NCBI GenBank assembly: GCA_944390715.1
Contig: CALXQS010000001.1
Location: 1 to 64,000 of the forward strand
Origin: an uncultured Duodenibacillus sp.
GTDB taxonomy: Bacteria > Pseudomonadota > Gammaproteobacteria > Burkholderiales > Burkholderiaceae_F
Direction of reading: 5' to 3'
Length of the DNA stretch: 64,000 nt
The translations under genes were made by a program, and so were the position numbers. Every line of letters starts with the position of its first letter. The first letter of the stretch is position 1. The notes under the pieces are model-generated. The model saw only the letters and a program-made list of their open reading frames with translations. It did no database searches and was not told the DNA's origin. Of the stretch, positions 7,265-15,533 are shown one piece after another.

Positions 7265-8347
7265 ATGGATGAATTCACAAACTGCAAACATTGCGGCAAG
7301 CAGCACGCTCTGCAGCGCCGCGAATTGTTTGAACTGGCTGCAGCTGTCGGCGTTGCCGGCGCAGCCGGCTCCGTTTTGGCTGCGCCGGCAGCCGGTAAAG
7401 GAAAAACGAACATGACTCAGCAAACATATGGTCAGGCCCCCGTCGTGGGCTGCAGGCGCGTTGCCGAAAACGCCCCCGGCGCCAAGGCCCGCGTTTATTT
7501 CTCCCGCCGCATTGATGCCCAGAGCCTGCTTGCGCTTTACGACAAGATCAATGAGGGCATTTACGGTCACATTGCCATCAAGCTGCATACTGGTGAAAAG
7601 CACGGTCCCAACATCCTGCCCCGCGAACTCGTCAAAGCGTTTCAAGCAACCATTCCCGACAGCACGATTGTCGAGACCAACACGCTCTATCAGGGCGACC
7701 GCTACACGACCGAACAGCATCTTGAAACGCTTAAGGTCAACGGCTGGACCTTCTGCCCGGTCGACATCATGGACGCCAAGGGAACGGTCAACCTTCCCGT
7801 GCGCGGCGGCAAGCACTTCAAAGAAGTCTCCATGGGCGGCTCGATCGTCAACTACGACTCAATGATCGTGCTGACGCACTTCAAGGGGCATGCCATGGGC
7901 GGCTTTGGCGGCTCAATGAAAAACATCGCCATCGGCTGCGCCGACGGCCGCATCGGCAAACAGCAGGTGCACGCCGTGAGCGACGTCAACCTTCCTTGGG
8001 ATCAGTGGCCAGCCAAAGAAAAGCTCATGGAAACGATGAGCGAATCGGCTAAAGCCGTCATTGATCATTTCGGCAAGCACATCGTGTACATCAACGTGCT
8101 GCGCCGCATGTCGGTTGACTGCGACTGCGCCGGCACGACTGCCGCCGAACCCACGATTCCCGACATCGGCATTCTGGCATCGACCGATCTGCTTGCCATC
8201 GATCAGGCAAGCTGCGATCTGGTCTACAACAGCAAGAGCAACAAGGATCTCGTCGAGCGCATTGAGTCTCGCCGCGGCCTGCACCAGCTTGAGTACATGC
8301 GCGAACTCAAGATGGGAAGCGATCGCTACGCTCTCATCGAAATCTAG
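7265..8347 (+). CDS. DUF362 domain protein, probably Tat-exported
   Basis: 360 residues. The start ATG has GGAG 10 bases upstream. The N-terminus holds CKHCGKQH at 7-14, then RR at 18-19 followed by a hydrophobic Ala/Gly-rich stretch ending AAPAAG, which looks like a Tat signal. The rest (about 60-355) is DUF362, with conserved IAIKLHTGEKHGP, LTHFKGHAMGGFGGSMKN and ILASTDLLAIDQA segments. Many DUF362 proteins carry a C-terminal ferredoxin-type cluster; this one does not. An internal ATG at 7412 with AAAGGA upstream would give a cytoplasmic form, so localisation is not certain. The next gene also has a Tat-like leader. Confidence 0.75.
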   Translation: MDEFTNCKHCGKQHALQRRELFELAAAVGVAGAAGSVLAAPAAGKGKTNMTQQTYGQAPVVGCRRVAENAPGAKARVYFSRRIDAQSLLALYDKINEGIYGHIAIKLHTGEKHGPNILPRELVKAFQATIPDSTIVETNTLYQGDRYTTEQHLETLKVNGWTFCPVDIMDAKGTVNLPVRGGKHFKEVSMGGSIVNYDSMIVLTHFKGHAMGGFGGSMKNIAIGCADGRIGKQQVHAVSDVNLPWDQWPAKEKLMETMSESAKAVIDHFGKHIVYINVLRRMSVDCDCAGTTAAEPTIPDIGILASTDLLAIDQASCDLVYNSKSNKDLVERIESRRGLHQLEYMRELKMGSDRYALIEI

Positions 8348-8361
8348 CCTTCAGGCACGTT

Positions 8362-8385
8362 CCCGGGCCTGTCTCAAGGCCCGGG
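8362..8385 (+). terminator. GC-rich hairpin after the DUF362 gene
   Basis: CCCGGGCC (8362-8369) pairs with GGCCCGGG (8378-8385) around an 8-base loop, 14 bases past the stop codon. A weak T-rich stretch follows after six bases. It could slow or end transcription, or protect the 3' end. Confidence 0.45.
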
Positions 8386-8485
8386 CAAGATCTTTTCTCG
8401 GACGCGTTCTGCTCTCTGCAGGGCGGCGCGTTGCGAATGCTTTTTGCCGCTGCCGACGGCTCACTGCAAAAAAGGACCTCACACC

Positions 8486-9433
8486 ATGCAGCGCAGATGC
8501 CTTGTGTCTTGCGGCGTTCTAGGTACGGCGATCGGTCTGCTGTGCCCGTTTCTGCCGACTGCGGCGCCGGCGAGCCCCAAAAACACGCTTGACCTCAATG
8601 CCGATCCCGCGCGAAGGCGCGCTTTTGATTTGAAAGAAAAAACCGTGAAGCTCAATAATGGCTGCGAGATGCCCATCCACGGCATCGGAACCTATAGCCT
8701 GCACGGCAGCGAGTGCGTCAACGCACTCAAAGCTGCCGTCAAAAACGGCGTTCGCCTCATCGACACCGCCCACATCTACGGCAACGAACGCGAGGTCGGG
8801 CAGGCCGTGCGCGAATGCGGCGTGCCCAGACAAGAACTTTTCGTCATAACCAAGCTCTACCCAAACCAGTTTGCCAATGCCGCAGACGCCATTGACGAGG
8901 CGCTTAAAAAACTCGACATCGGCTACATCGACATGATGCTGCTGCACCATCCTGGCGCCAATGACGTCGCCGCCTATAAGGCCATTGAAGATGCACTGGC
9001 AGCAGGAACAGTGAGAGCAGCAGGGCTTTCAAACTGGTACATCCGCGAACTCAAAAGCTTCCTGCCGCAGGTGAGCATCATGCCGGCTTTGGTTCAAAAC
9101 GAGATTCACCCCTACTATCAAGACACACAGGTCGTTGAATTCATTCGCGATTTGGGCATCATCATTCAAGCCTGGTATCCGCTCGGCGGGCGCGGCTACA
9201 ACCGCGAGCTTTTATCCGACCCTGTTTTAAAGGACATTGCGCGCGCCCATGGGAAGAGTCTGGTGCAGGTCATTCTGCGCTGGAACCTGCAGCGCGGCGT
9301 TGTTGCCATTCCCGGCTCGAGCAACCCTGCCCACATCAAGGAAAATACGGAAATTTTTGATTTTGAACTGAGCCCGGCTGAAATGAACCGCATCGCGGCG
9401 CTCAACCGCAACGAAAAACACGACTGGTACTGA
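8486..9433 (+). CDS. Aldo/keto reductase with an N-terminal export-type leader
   Basis: 315 residues. The leader (1-30) reads MQRRCLVSCG followed by a hydrophobic stretch ending AAPAS, a Tat-like signal with two Cys. The barrel follows from about 52. The catalytic tetrad of the superfamily is visible: D93 and Y98 (LIDTAHIYGN), K123 (ITKLYP) and H154 (LLHHP). The NADP-site segments GLSNW, LVQNEIHPYYQ and IPGSSNPAHI are also present. Most family members are cytoplasmic NADPH enzymes, so an exported one is unusual unless it folds with cofactor before Tat export. Ribosome site AAAGGA. The substrate is not predictable. Confidence 0.82.
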   Translation: MQRRCLVSCGVLGTAIGLLCPFLPTAAPASPKNTLDLNADPARRRAFDLKEKTVKLNNGCEMPIHGIGTYSLHGSECVNALKAAVKNGVRLIDTAHIYGNEREVGQAVRECGVPRQELFVITKLYPNQFANAADAIDEALKKLDIGYIDMMLLHHPGANDVAAYKAIEDALAAGTVRAAGLSNWYIRELKSFLPQVSIMPALVQNEIHPYYQDTQVVEFIRDLGIIIQAWYPLGGRGYNRELLSDPVLKDIARAHGKSLVQVILRWNLQRGVVAIPGSSNPAHIKENTEIFDFELSPAEMNRIAALNRNEKHDWY

Positions 9434-9465
9434 TTTTTTTCCCAAGGTCTTCATTGCCTTTGTGC

Positions 9466-9492
9466 CGTCCGCCTTCGTGCGGACGCTTTTTT
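9466..9492 (+). terminator. Intrinsic terminator after the aldo/keto reductase
   Basis: CGTCCGC (9466-9472) pairs with GCGGACG (9479-9485) with a 6-base loop and is followed by C and six T. Confidence 0.85.
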
Positions 9493-9605
9493 ATCTGTTT
9501 GCGGCGCTTTCGGCCTTGCTCTTTTTCCCGACGCCTCCCGCTAAAATCCTTCTTCGATCTCCTTTGCTTGATCTCTGTGAACTGAATTTCTGCGCGAATT
9601 TTTCC

Positions 9606-12308
9606 ATGGAATTTTCCCACCCTCTCAAATCGGCCTTCATCCCGCACGCTGTTGCCGTTGTCGGCGCCAGCGACCGCGAGGGCAGCCGCGGCACCTACGT
9701 CTGGAACGGCGTGATGAACGGACGTCGTGCGCTGGAAGCTTATCCCGTCAATCCAAAATACAAATACATCGGCGTGACGCCCTGCTGGGCTTCGCTCTCG
9801 GAGCTGCCTGCAAAGATTGATCTGGCCGTGATCACCACGCCTGCTTCGACCGTGATGGGACTGCTCAAGGAATGCAAGAAGCTGGGCATCGGCAATGTTT
9901 TGCTTTGTCCGGGCGATGATGCCTTTACGCGTGATCGTCACTGGAGAAGAGAAGTTGCGCAGTTTGCCGCCGCCTCAGGTCTGCGGCTGATCGGCCCCTT
10001 TTCCATGGGCATCATGCGCCCTTCAATCGGCTTGAACGTCAGCTACTGGCCGCAGCTTGCCGAATCCGGTTCCATTGCGCTCATCAGCCAGTCAGGCGCC
10101 GTCACGGCCTCGATCCTTGACTTTGCCGCGCGCAGCGCCGTCGGCTTTTCGAGCATTATTTCAAGCGGCATTGAAAGCGACGTGTCGCTTGCCGAAATTA
10201 TCGATTTCTTCATCGCTGATCCGCAAACCGAGATCATCGCGCTGCAAATCGACACGCTCTACCATCCGCGCTCGTTCTTGTCGGCAGTGCGCGCCGCTTC
10301 CCGCACAAAGCCCGTCATTGTGCTCAAAGCCGGCCGCGGTCCCAACGCCGAACGCGTTACGGCAAGCCATCTTGCCTCGGTTCCCGGCAGCGAACTCGTT
10401 TTTGACGCTGCGCTTGAGCGCGCAGGCGCCGTGCGCTGCGATCGCGTCGAAGATTTCTGCACCACCCTTGAAGTCTTTGCCTGCGGAAAAAATCCGCGGC
10501 AGGGACGCCTTGCCGTGCTTGCCAACGGCATCGGCTTTGCCGCACTGGCTGCCGATGCATGCGACGCCGCAGGCGTCGCTCTGGCTGAATTCCCTGCAGA
10601 ACTGCAGAAAGAATTTCGCCGCTTCCTCGGTCCCTCAAGCCCCATCCTTAATCCCTTGACGCTGGGCTCGGACGCATCGCCCGAACTTTTTGCCAACGCT
10701 CTGAAGCTTGCCCTTGCCTGCGATTCAGTCGACGGAGCCGTCGTCACGCTGGCGCCGTCGGCACTCATCCGTACGCCGCGTACGGTGCAGCTTCTGGCGC
10801 AGACCGCCGACGAAAGCTTCAAGCCCGTCATCGTCAACTGGACCACGGATGCGACGGACCCGGATACGCGGCTTTCCTTCAAGCGCTGCCGGCTGCCGTG
10901 CGTCTCCACGCCTGATTTAGCCGCGCGCTCCTTTGCCAACCTCGTCAAGAGCTACGCTCTCAAGCAAAAGCGGCATGCCGCTCCGCGAGAAGCAAGCGAG
11001 TTCACGGGCGCAAACTTGGAGGTCGCGCGCGTTGTCATTGCCGACGCCCGCGCCAAAGGCGAACACGTTTTGAACGACGAGCAAACCGTGCAGCTGCTTT
11101 CTGCCTTCGGCATTCGCTCTTTGCCGTCGTCTTTTGCCGCGACGAGCCAGGAAGCCGTAGCCGCCGCCCGCCGCATCGGCTTTCCCGTCGTGCTCAAGCT
11201 CTCGGCCAACGGCGTTGCGCATAAAACCGATGTCGGCGGCGTTCTGCTCAACGTGCTTACGGAGTCGGCCGTGGCCGAAGGCTTTGCCGAAATTCGCTCC
11301 AAACTTGCCGAACTTGCTCCCATGGCGCGCTTTAACGGCGTTTTTGTTCAAAAAATGGCTGAAAATCAGCACGCCCGCGAGCTGTCGATTCGAGCAGCCA
11401 CCGATCCTGTTCTGGGCCCGGCAATTTATTTCGGCGCCGGCGGCAGAACCGGCGAAATCTTCACAGAAGAGACCATCGGCATTGCCCCTCTGACTGAGCC
11501 GATGGCCCTCGAGATGATCTCTCGTCATCCGGTTGCGGCCTCGCTTGAGCGCTTTCGCGGCATGCCTGCCGTGCATAAAGAGGCGCTTGCCGGCGTGCTG
11601 CTTCGCATCTCCACCCTGCTGTGCGAGCTGCCTGCCGTCGCTGAAGTCGTCATCAATCCGCTTGTTGCCGACGAACACGGCGTCGTCGCGCTTGATGCAT
11701 CGATGTCGCTGTGCGCCAGAGCCGACAAGCCGGACGCCCGCTACTCGCACATGCTGATTGCGCCTACGCCGACGCTTTTTGATGAAGAAATCACCACTTC
11801 CGCAGGTTTGATGCGCGTGCGAAGCGTCAGACCGGACGATTTTGCAGCAGAAAAACGCCTCCTTGGGAGGCTTTCTGCCCGAACGGCCTACATGCGCTTT
11901 CATAAAAACGGCACGGACGTGACCGATGATGAAATCATCGACTTCACGCAGATCGATCATGATCGCGAAGCCGCCCGCGTCGTCGTCGACAACAGCAACG
12001 TCGGCCCGGAAATGCACGGCGTCGGCCGCATCTTTATCGCTCCTGGATCGAAAACGGCCGAATTCGGCATTTTGATTGAAGATGACTACCAGAGAGCCGG
12101 CCTGGGTTCGATTTTGATGCAGCAGCTCGAAGACGAAGCGCGCCGCCGCGGCTGCACCCGCATCCAAGGCTTCGTTCTTAAAGGAAACGATCCGATGGCG
12201 GGCTTCATGGCTAGCCGCGGCTACCGAGCTGTAGACTGTCCGCAGGATGCCAACATGCTCATTTATGAACTCCTGCTTGCAGAAAAATCATCTGCCGGCA
12301 AACACTAA
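9606..12308 (+). CDS. ADP-forming acyl-CoA synthetase fused to a GNAT acetyltransferase (Pat-like)
   Basis: 900 residues in four parts: CoA-binding domain (1-130, with VVGASDREGSRG), succinyl-CoA-ligase-like region (140-440, with ALISQSGAVTASILD), ATP-grasp domain (about 480-700) and C-terminal GNAT domain (730-895, acetyl-CoA loop QRAGLGSIL). This is the architecture of protein lysine acetyltransferase Pat/PatZ, which usually controls acetyl-CoA synthetase. The His that is phosphorylated in active ADP-forming enzymes aligns with H255 (ASHLAS) and is retained here, whereas Pat enzymes are generally described as having lost it. It may therefore make or use acyl-CoA as well as acetylate proteins. 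It heads a plus-strand run with enoyl-CoA hydratase, galE and an NlpC/P60 protein. The start ATG follows a Phe-rich non-coding stretch and opens the CoA domain. Confidence 0.82.
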   Translation: MEFSHPLKSAFIPHAVAVVGASDREGSRGTYVWNGVMNGRRALEAYPVNPKYKYIGVTPCWASLSELPAKIDLAVITTPASTVMGLLKECKKLGIGNVLLCPGDDAFTRDRHWRREVAQFAAASGLRLIGPFSMGIMRPSIGLNVSYWPQLAESGSIALISQSGAVTASILDFAARSAVGFSSIISSGIESDVSLAEIIDFFIADPQTEIIALQIDTLYHPRSFLSAVRAASRTKPVIVLKAGRGPNAERVTASHLASVPGSELVFDAALERAGAVRCDRVEDFCTTLEVFACGKNPRQGRLAVLANGIGFAALAADACDAAGVALAEFPAELQKEFRRFLGPSSPILNPLTLGSDASPELFANALKLALACDSVDGAVVTLAPSALIRTPRTVQLLAQTADESFKPVIVNWTTDATDPDTRLSFKRCRLPCVSTPDLAARSFANLVKSYALKQKRHAAPREASEFTGANLEVARVVIADARAKGEHVLNDEQTVQLLSAFGIRSLPSSFAATSQEAVAAARRIGFPVVLKLSANGVAHKTDVGGVLLNVLTESAVAEGFAEIRSKLAELAPMARFNGVFVQKMAENQHARELSIRAATDPVLGPAIYFGAGGRTGEIFTEETIGIAPLTEPMALEMISRHPVAASLERFRGMPAVHKEALAGVLLRISTLLCELPAVAEVVINPLVADEHGVVALDASMSLCARADKPDARYSHMLIAPTPTLFDEEITTSAGLMRVRSVRPDDFAAEKRLLGRLSARTAYMRFHKNGTDVTDDEIIDFTQIDHDREAARVVVDNSNVGPEMHGVGRIFIAPGSKTAEFGILIEDDYQRAGLGSILMQQLEDEARRRGCTRIQGFVLKGNDPMAGFMASRGYRAVDCPQDANMLIYELLLAEKSSAGKH

Positions 12309-12331
12309 GACCTTTTTGGAGACTGAGAACA

Positions 12332-13084
12332 ATGCCTGTTATCGAAAGCTTCAGCGAGCACATTCTGACTTTGGAAATTTCTCGCCCCGAACGGCGCAAC
12401 ACGCTTGACGCGGCAATGCTCTCAGAACTGACCGCCGCCTTTGAGAAGGCTTCGACCGACGAAGACGTGCGCGTCGTCGTGCTGTGCGCTCAGCCCGGCA
12501 TTTTCTGCGCCGGCGGCGACTTGACCGAACAAATCAAGGATCTCAACGCCGACGAAGACTCGCCCTCAGGCCGCATGCTTGCCGCCTTGTCGGGCTGCAC
12601 GAAGCCCGTCATCGCCTGCGTCGAAGGCCCCGCCGTAGGCTTGGCGGTAACCATGCTTTACTACTGCGATTTGGTGTACGCCGGCTCGCGTGCGCTGTTT
12701 TCGCTTCCCTTTACGGCGCTGGGCCTGACGCCTCGCTTCGGCGTGTCATTTCTGGCTGCAGCGTCCTGCGGCCTGCACAAGGCCGCTGAAAAGATTCTGC
12801 TCTCGGAGCCCATCACGGCGCAGGAAGCGCTTTCCATGGGCATTGTGAGCGGCGTGCTCGACGATGCGCAGGTCAAAGAGCAGACGCTTGCAAGGGCCAG
12901 CCGCCTAGCCAAGCTCTCGCCGCTTGCGGTTCAAAGCTCAAAGCGAGTGCTGCGCTCAAGTCTGCAGGAGGCTCTGCTTGCCATGCAGAAGATTGAAGCT
13001 CAGACATTCAACGAAGTTGCCCGTTCCGAACAGGCCAAAGAAGCATGCGACGCGTTTCTTGAAGGCCGCATGCCCAAGTTTTAA
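12332..13084 (+). CDS. Enoyl-CoA hydratase/isomerase family protein
   Basis: 250 residues, a standard length for a crotonase. The oxyanion-hole segment FCAGGDLTEQI is near residue 56 and the second segment, TKPVIACVEGPAVGLAVTM, near 90-108. The LGLTPRFGVSFLAAASC region (about 128) resembles isomerase-like members such as PaaG more than classical hydratases, where two Glu act. The C-terminal helix region ends FLEGRMPKF. A GGAG sequence precedes the ATG, 23 bases after the acyl-CoA synthetase stop, so the two are probably co-transcribed and both act on CoA thioesters. The substrate cannot be predicted. Confidence 0.8.
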   Translation: MPVIESFSEHILTLEISRPERRNTLDAAMLSELTAAFEKASTDEDVRVVVLCAQPGIFCAGGDLTEQIKDLNADEDSPSGRMLAALSGCTKPVIACVEGPAVGLAVTMLYYCDLVYAGSRALFSLPFTALGLTPRFGVSFLAAASCGLHKAAEKILLSEPITAQEALSMGIVSGVLDDAQVKEQTLARASRLAKLSPLAVQSSKRVLRSSLQEALLAMQKIEAQTFNEVARSEQAKEACDAFLEGRMPKF

Positions 13085-13108
13085 CCCTTTCATTTTTTTG
13101 AGTGCTGT

Positions 13109-14122
13109 ATGCGCGTACTGCTTACCGGAGGAACCGGCTTTATCGGTTCACACACGGCCGTTGTGCTTCTTGAAGGCGGCCATGACGTTTTTATTTGCGA
13201 CAACCTCTGCAACAGTCAGGTCTCAACGCTCGATGCCGTTGAAGCCATCTGCGGACGGCGGCCGGTTTTTTATGAAAGCGACATTCACGACCGGAAGGCC
13301 ATGCGCAGCATTCTGACCGACAACGGCATTGAGGCGGTTGTGCACTTTGCCGGCCTCAAGGCCGTGGGCGAAAGCTGCGCCAAGCCGCTTGAGTACTACG
13401 ACAACAACGTTGCAGGCACCGTAACGCTTCTGCAGGCCATGCAGGAGGCCGGATGCCGCTCAATGATTTTTTCGAGCTCCTCGACCGTCTACGGCACCCC
13501 GCAGAAGCTTCCCCTGACTGAAGAGCATCCCGTGGGCGGCGTCACCAATCCCTACGGCCGCACAAAGCTCGTCATCGAGAGCATTCTCTCGGATCTGTGC
13601 GCTGCCGACAAAAATTTCTGTGCCGTATGCCTGCGCTACTTCAATCCGATCGGCGCACATCCTTCGGGCCTCATCGGCGAAAATCCCAACGGCATCCCCA
13701 ACAACCTTCTGCCCTACGTTGCACGCGTTGCCGCCGGTCTCTTAAAAGAGGTCAATGTCTTCGGCAACGACTATCCAACCGCAGACGGCACCGGCGTGCG
13801 CGACTACATCCACGTCATGGATCTCGCCCGCGGTCACGCCCTGGCCCTGGAATATGCCATGAATCACCCAGGCTGGGAAGCGATCAATCTTGGTACCGGG
13901 CAAGGCTACAGCGTGCTTGACATCATCGCTGCTTTTGAGAAAGCCTGCGGCAAAAAAATCCCCTACCGCATTGCGCCAAGACGCCCGGGCGATATTGCAG
14001 CCAACTGGGCAGATCCGGCCAAGGCGCTCAAGCTCCTGGGCTGGAAGGCTGAGCTTGGCCTCGAAGAGATGTGCTCATCGGCCTGGCACTTCCAGCAGAT
14101 GCTGCAAAACAAAGCGAACTGA
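13109..14122 (+). CDS. galE: UDP-glucose 4-epimerase
   Basis: 337 residues, matching GalE of proteobacteria (about 338). The NAD-binding GGTGFIGSHT is at residues 7-16, the catalytic YxxxK as YGRTK near 150, and SSSTVYG supplies the active-site Ser. YFNPIGAHPSGLIGE and RDYIHVMDLARGH are typical GalE segments. It interconverts UDP-glucose and UDP-galactose for surface polysaccharides or galactose use. It lies 24 bases after the enoyl-CoA hydratase gene with no strong ribosome site; the link with its neighbours looks positional rather than metabolic. Confidence 0.92.
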   Translation: MRVLLTGGTGFIGSHTAVVLLEGGHDVFICDNLCNSQVSTLDAVEAICGRRPVFYESDIHDRKAMRSILTDNGIEAVVHFAGLKAVGESCAKPLEYYDNNVAGTVTLLQAMQEAGCRSMIFSSSSTVYGTPQKLPLTEEHPVGGVTNPYGRTKLVIESILSDLCAADKNFCAVCLRYFNPIGAHPSGLIGENPNGIPNNLLPYVARVAAGLLKEVNVFGNDYPTADGTGVRDYIHVMDLARGHALALEYAMNHPGWEAINLGTGQGYSVLDIIAAFEKACGKKIPYRIAPRRPGDIAANWADPAKALKLLGWKAELGLEEMCSSAWHFQQMLQNKAN

Positions 14123-14155
14123 CGGACTGCGGCGCACTGTCCCTTGTTCCTCATC

Positions 14156-15442
14156 ATGCAGCAAAGTTCTTGGACGACTCTTAGGCAGACGCTGTTTTTG
14201 CTGCTGGCGTCTTTGCCGCTCACGCTGACCGCGGCCGGCCCGAGTGCGATGAACGCCGCCTCGGGCACCGTCTCGGTCGCCGCGCTTGTTCAGGAGCTGG
14301 GAGAAGCTTATGCGCCGGACAAACGAACCTCGATCTGGGAAATCAGCATCAAAAAAAGCGACGGCCAGCTCGTCATTTCGGGCAGCACCGACAATCGCAA
14401 AGCTTTGTCGGCCCTAAAGCGCAAGCTCAGAGCTCAAAAAAAGCCTGCCCTGCTGCAGGTGCGCCTGCTGCCCGACGACGATCCCGATGCAGCAGCAAAG
14501 CCCTGGGCTCTAGTCAGCGTTCCCGTTGCCTCATTTCTGACAAATCCGGCCTTTGCAGGTTCAACAGCAACGCAGGCCGTGACCGGCACGCCTGTGCGCA
14601 TACTCGAAAAACAGGGCCCCTTCTGGCGAGCACAGACCCCAGACGGCTACATCGGCTGGGTTCACGACAGACAGATCGAAAGGCTTTCAACAGACGAACT
14701 CTCGCAATGGAACGCTGCCTCAAAAATTGTTGCTGCCGCCAACATGACCCTTGTTGCCGACGCAGAAGGCAAAGCGCTCGCGCCGCTGCCGGCTGCCGGC
14801 ATGTTGCGCTTCGTTTCCACCGAAGAAGGCGGCCGCATCCGCGCCCAGCTTCCAGACGGGCGCGTAGGCTTTGTTTCTGCTAATGACGTGAGGCTTGCCG
14901 ATGAAGATTTTCTGCATTGGCAGCAGCTGCGCGAAGGGCCTCGCGATGCGTTCTGGGAAGCATTTTTGCGCCGAGCACAGACCCTGACCGGCACAACCTA
15001 CCTCTGGGGCGGCACAAGCACGGCAGCCGTCGACTGCTCAGGGCTTGTTTCCGTCATGTGGCGCATCGCCGGCGTCATCATCGGCCGCGATACCGATCAG
15101 CAGATTGCCGCCGGAGAGCCTCTGAGCATGACGAACCCCGAGAGCATCCCGGCCGGAGTCTTAATCTCTTTCGGAAAAAAGACGCCTTCGGGCAAAACCA
15201 CGGTCGAACATGTGGGCTTGTCGCTTGGCGGCGGACGGTTCCTGCACGCGCTGGGATCCGTGCGGGAGGAATCCCTTATAAAAGAGTCGCCCTTATTTTC
15301 GGCCTATGAATACGGGCGCTATCTTGATGCCTATGCATTTGATCCGACGCTTCGTTCGGCGCCCTGCATCACAACGATTCAAACCAACGGCTTTTTCCAA
15401 GTCCCGCCCAGAGAACTTGTTCCCTGTCGAAAAACGCAGTAA
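14156..15442 (+). CDS. Secreted NlpC/P60 (C40) cell-wall hydrolase with SH3-type domains
   Basis: About 428 residues. A signal peptide covers 1-30. The middle contains an SH3b-like stretch (VTGTPVRILEKQGPFWRAQTPDGYIGWV) and a weaker second copy (ending PDGRVGFVSANDV). The C-terminal NlpC/P60 domain has the catalytic Cys in VDCSGLVSVMW and His in EHVGLSLGGG, with FLHALG after it. It should cut peptidoglycan stem peptides in the periplasm, probably at the D-Glu to dibasic amino acid bond. The ATG at 14156 starts the signal peptide; a TTG at 14144 is less likely. The domain layout resembles YkfC-type dipeptidyl peptidases. Confidence 0.82.
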   Translation: MQQSSWTTLRQTLFLLLASLPLTLTAAGPSAMNAASGTVSVAALVQELGEAYAPDKRTSIWEISIKKSDGQLVISGSTDNRKALSALKRKLRAQKKPALLQVRLLPDDDPDAAAKPWALVSVPVASFLTNPAFAGSTATQAVTGTPVRILEKQGPFWRAQTPDGYIGWVHDRQIERLSTDELSQWNAASKIVAAANMTLVADAEGKALAPLPAAGMLRFVSTEEGGRIRAQLPDGRVGFVSANDVRLADEDFLHWQQLREGPRDAFWEAFLRRAQTLTGTTYLWGGTSTAAVDCSGLVSVMWRIAGVIIGRDTDQQIAAGEPLSMTNPESIPAGVLISFGKKTPSGKTTVEHVGLSLGGGRFLHALGSVREESLIKESPLFSAYEYGRYLDAYAFDPTLRSAPCITTIQTNGFFQVPPRELVPCRKTQ

Positions 15443-15443
15443 A

Positions 15444-15489
15444 GCAAACGGCCGCGCGCAAGATGAACTCTTGCCCTGCGGCCGTTTGC
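15444..15489. terminator. Long hairpin between convergent genes
   Basis: GCAAACGGCCGC (15444-15455) and GCGGCCGTTTGC (15478-15489) form a perfect 12-bp stem, with an inner GCAAGA/TCTTGC stem. It starts right after the NlpC/P60 stop and faces the flavoprotein gene on the other strand. On the minus strand it is followed by TTTACTGCGTTTTT; on the plus strand there is no T run. Confidence 0.55.
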
Positions 15490-15533
15490 AGCAGCCGTCG
15501 AGCAACTGCCGATCAAGCTGTCAAATGCGCTGA

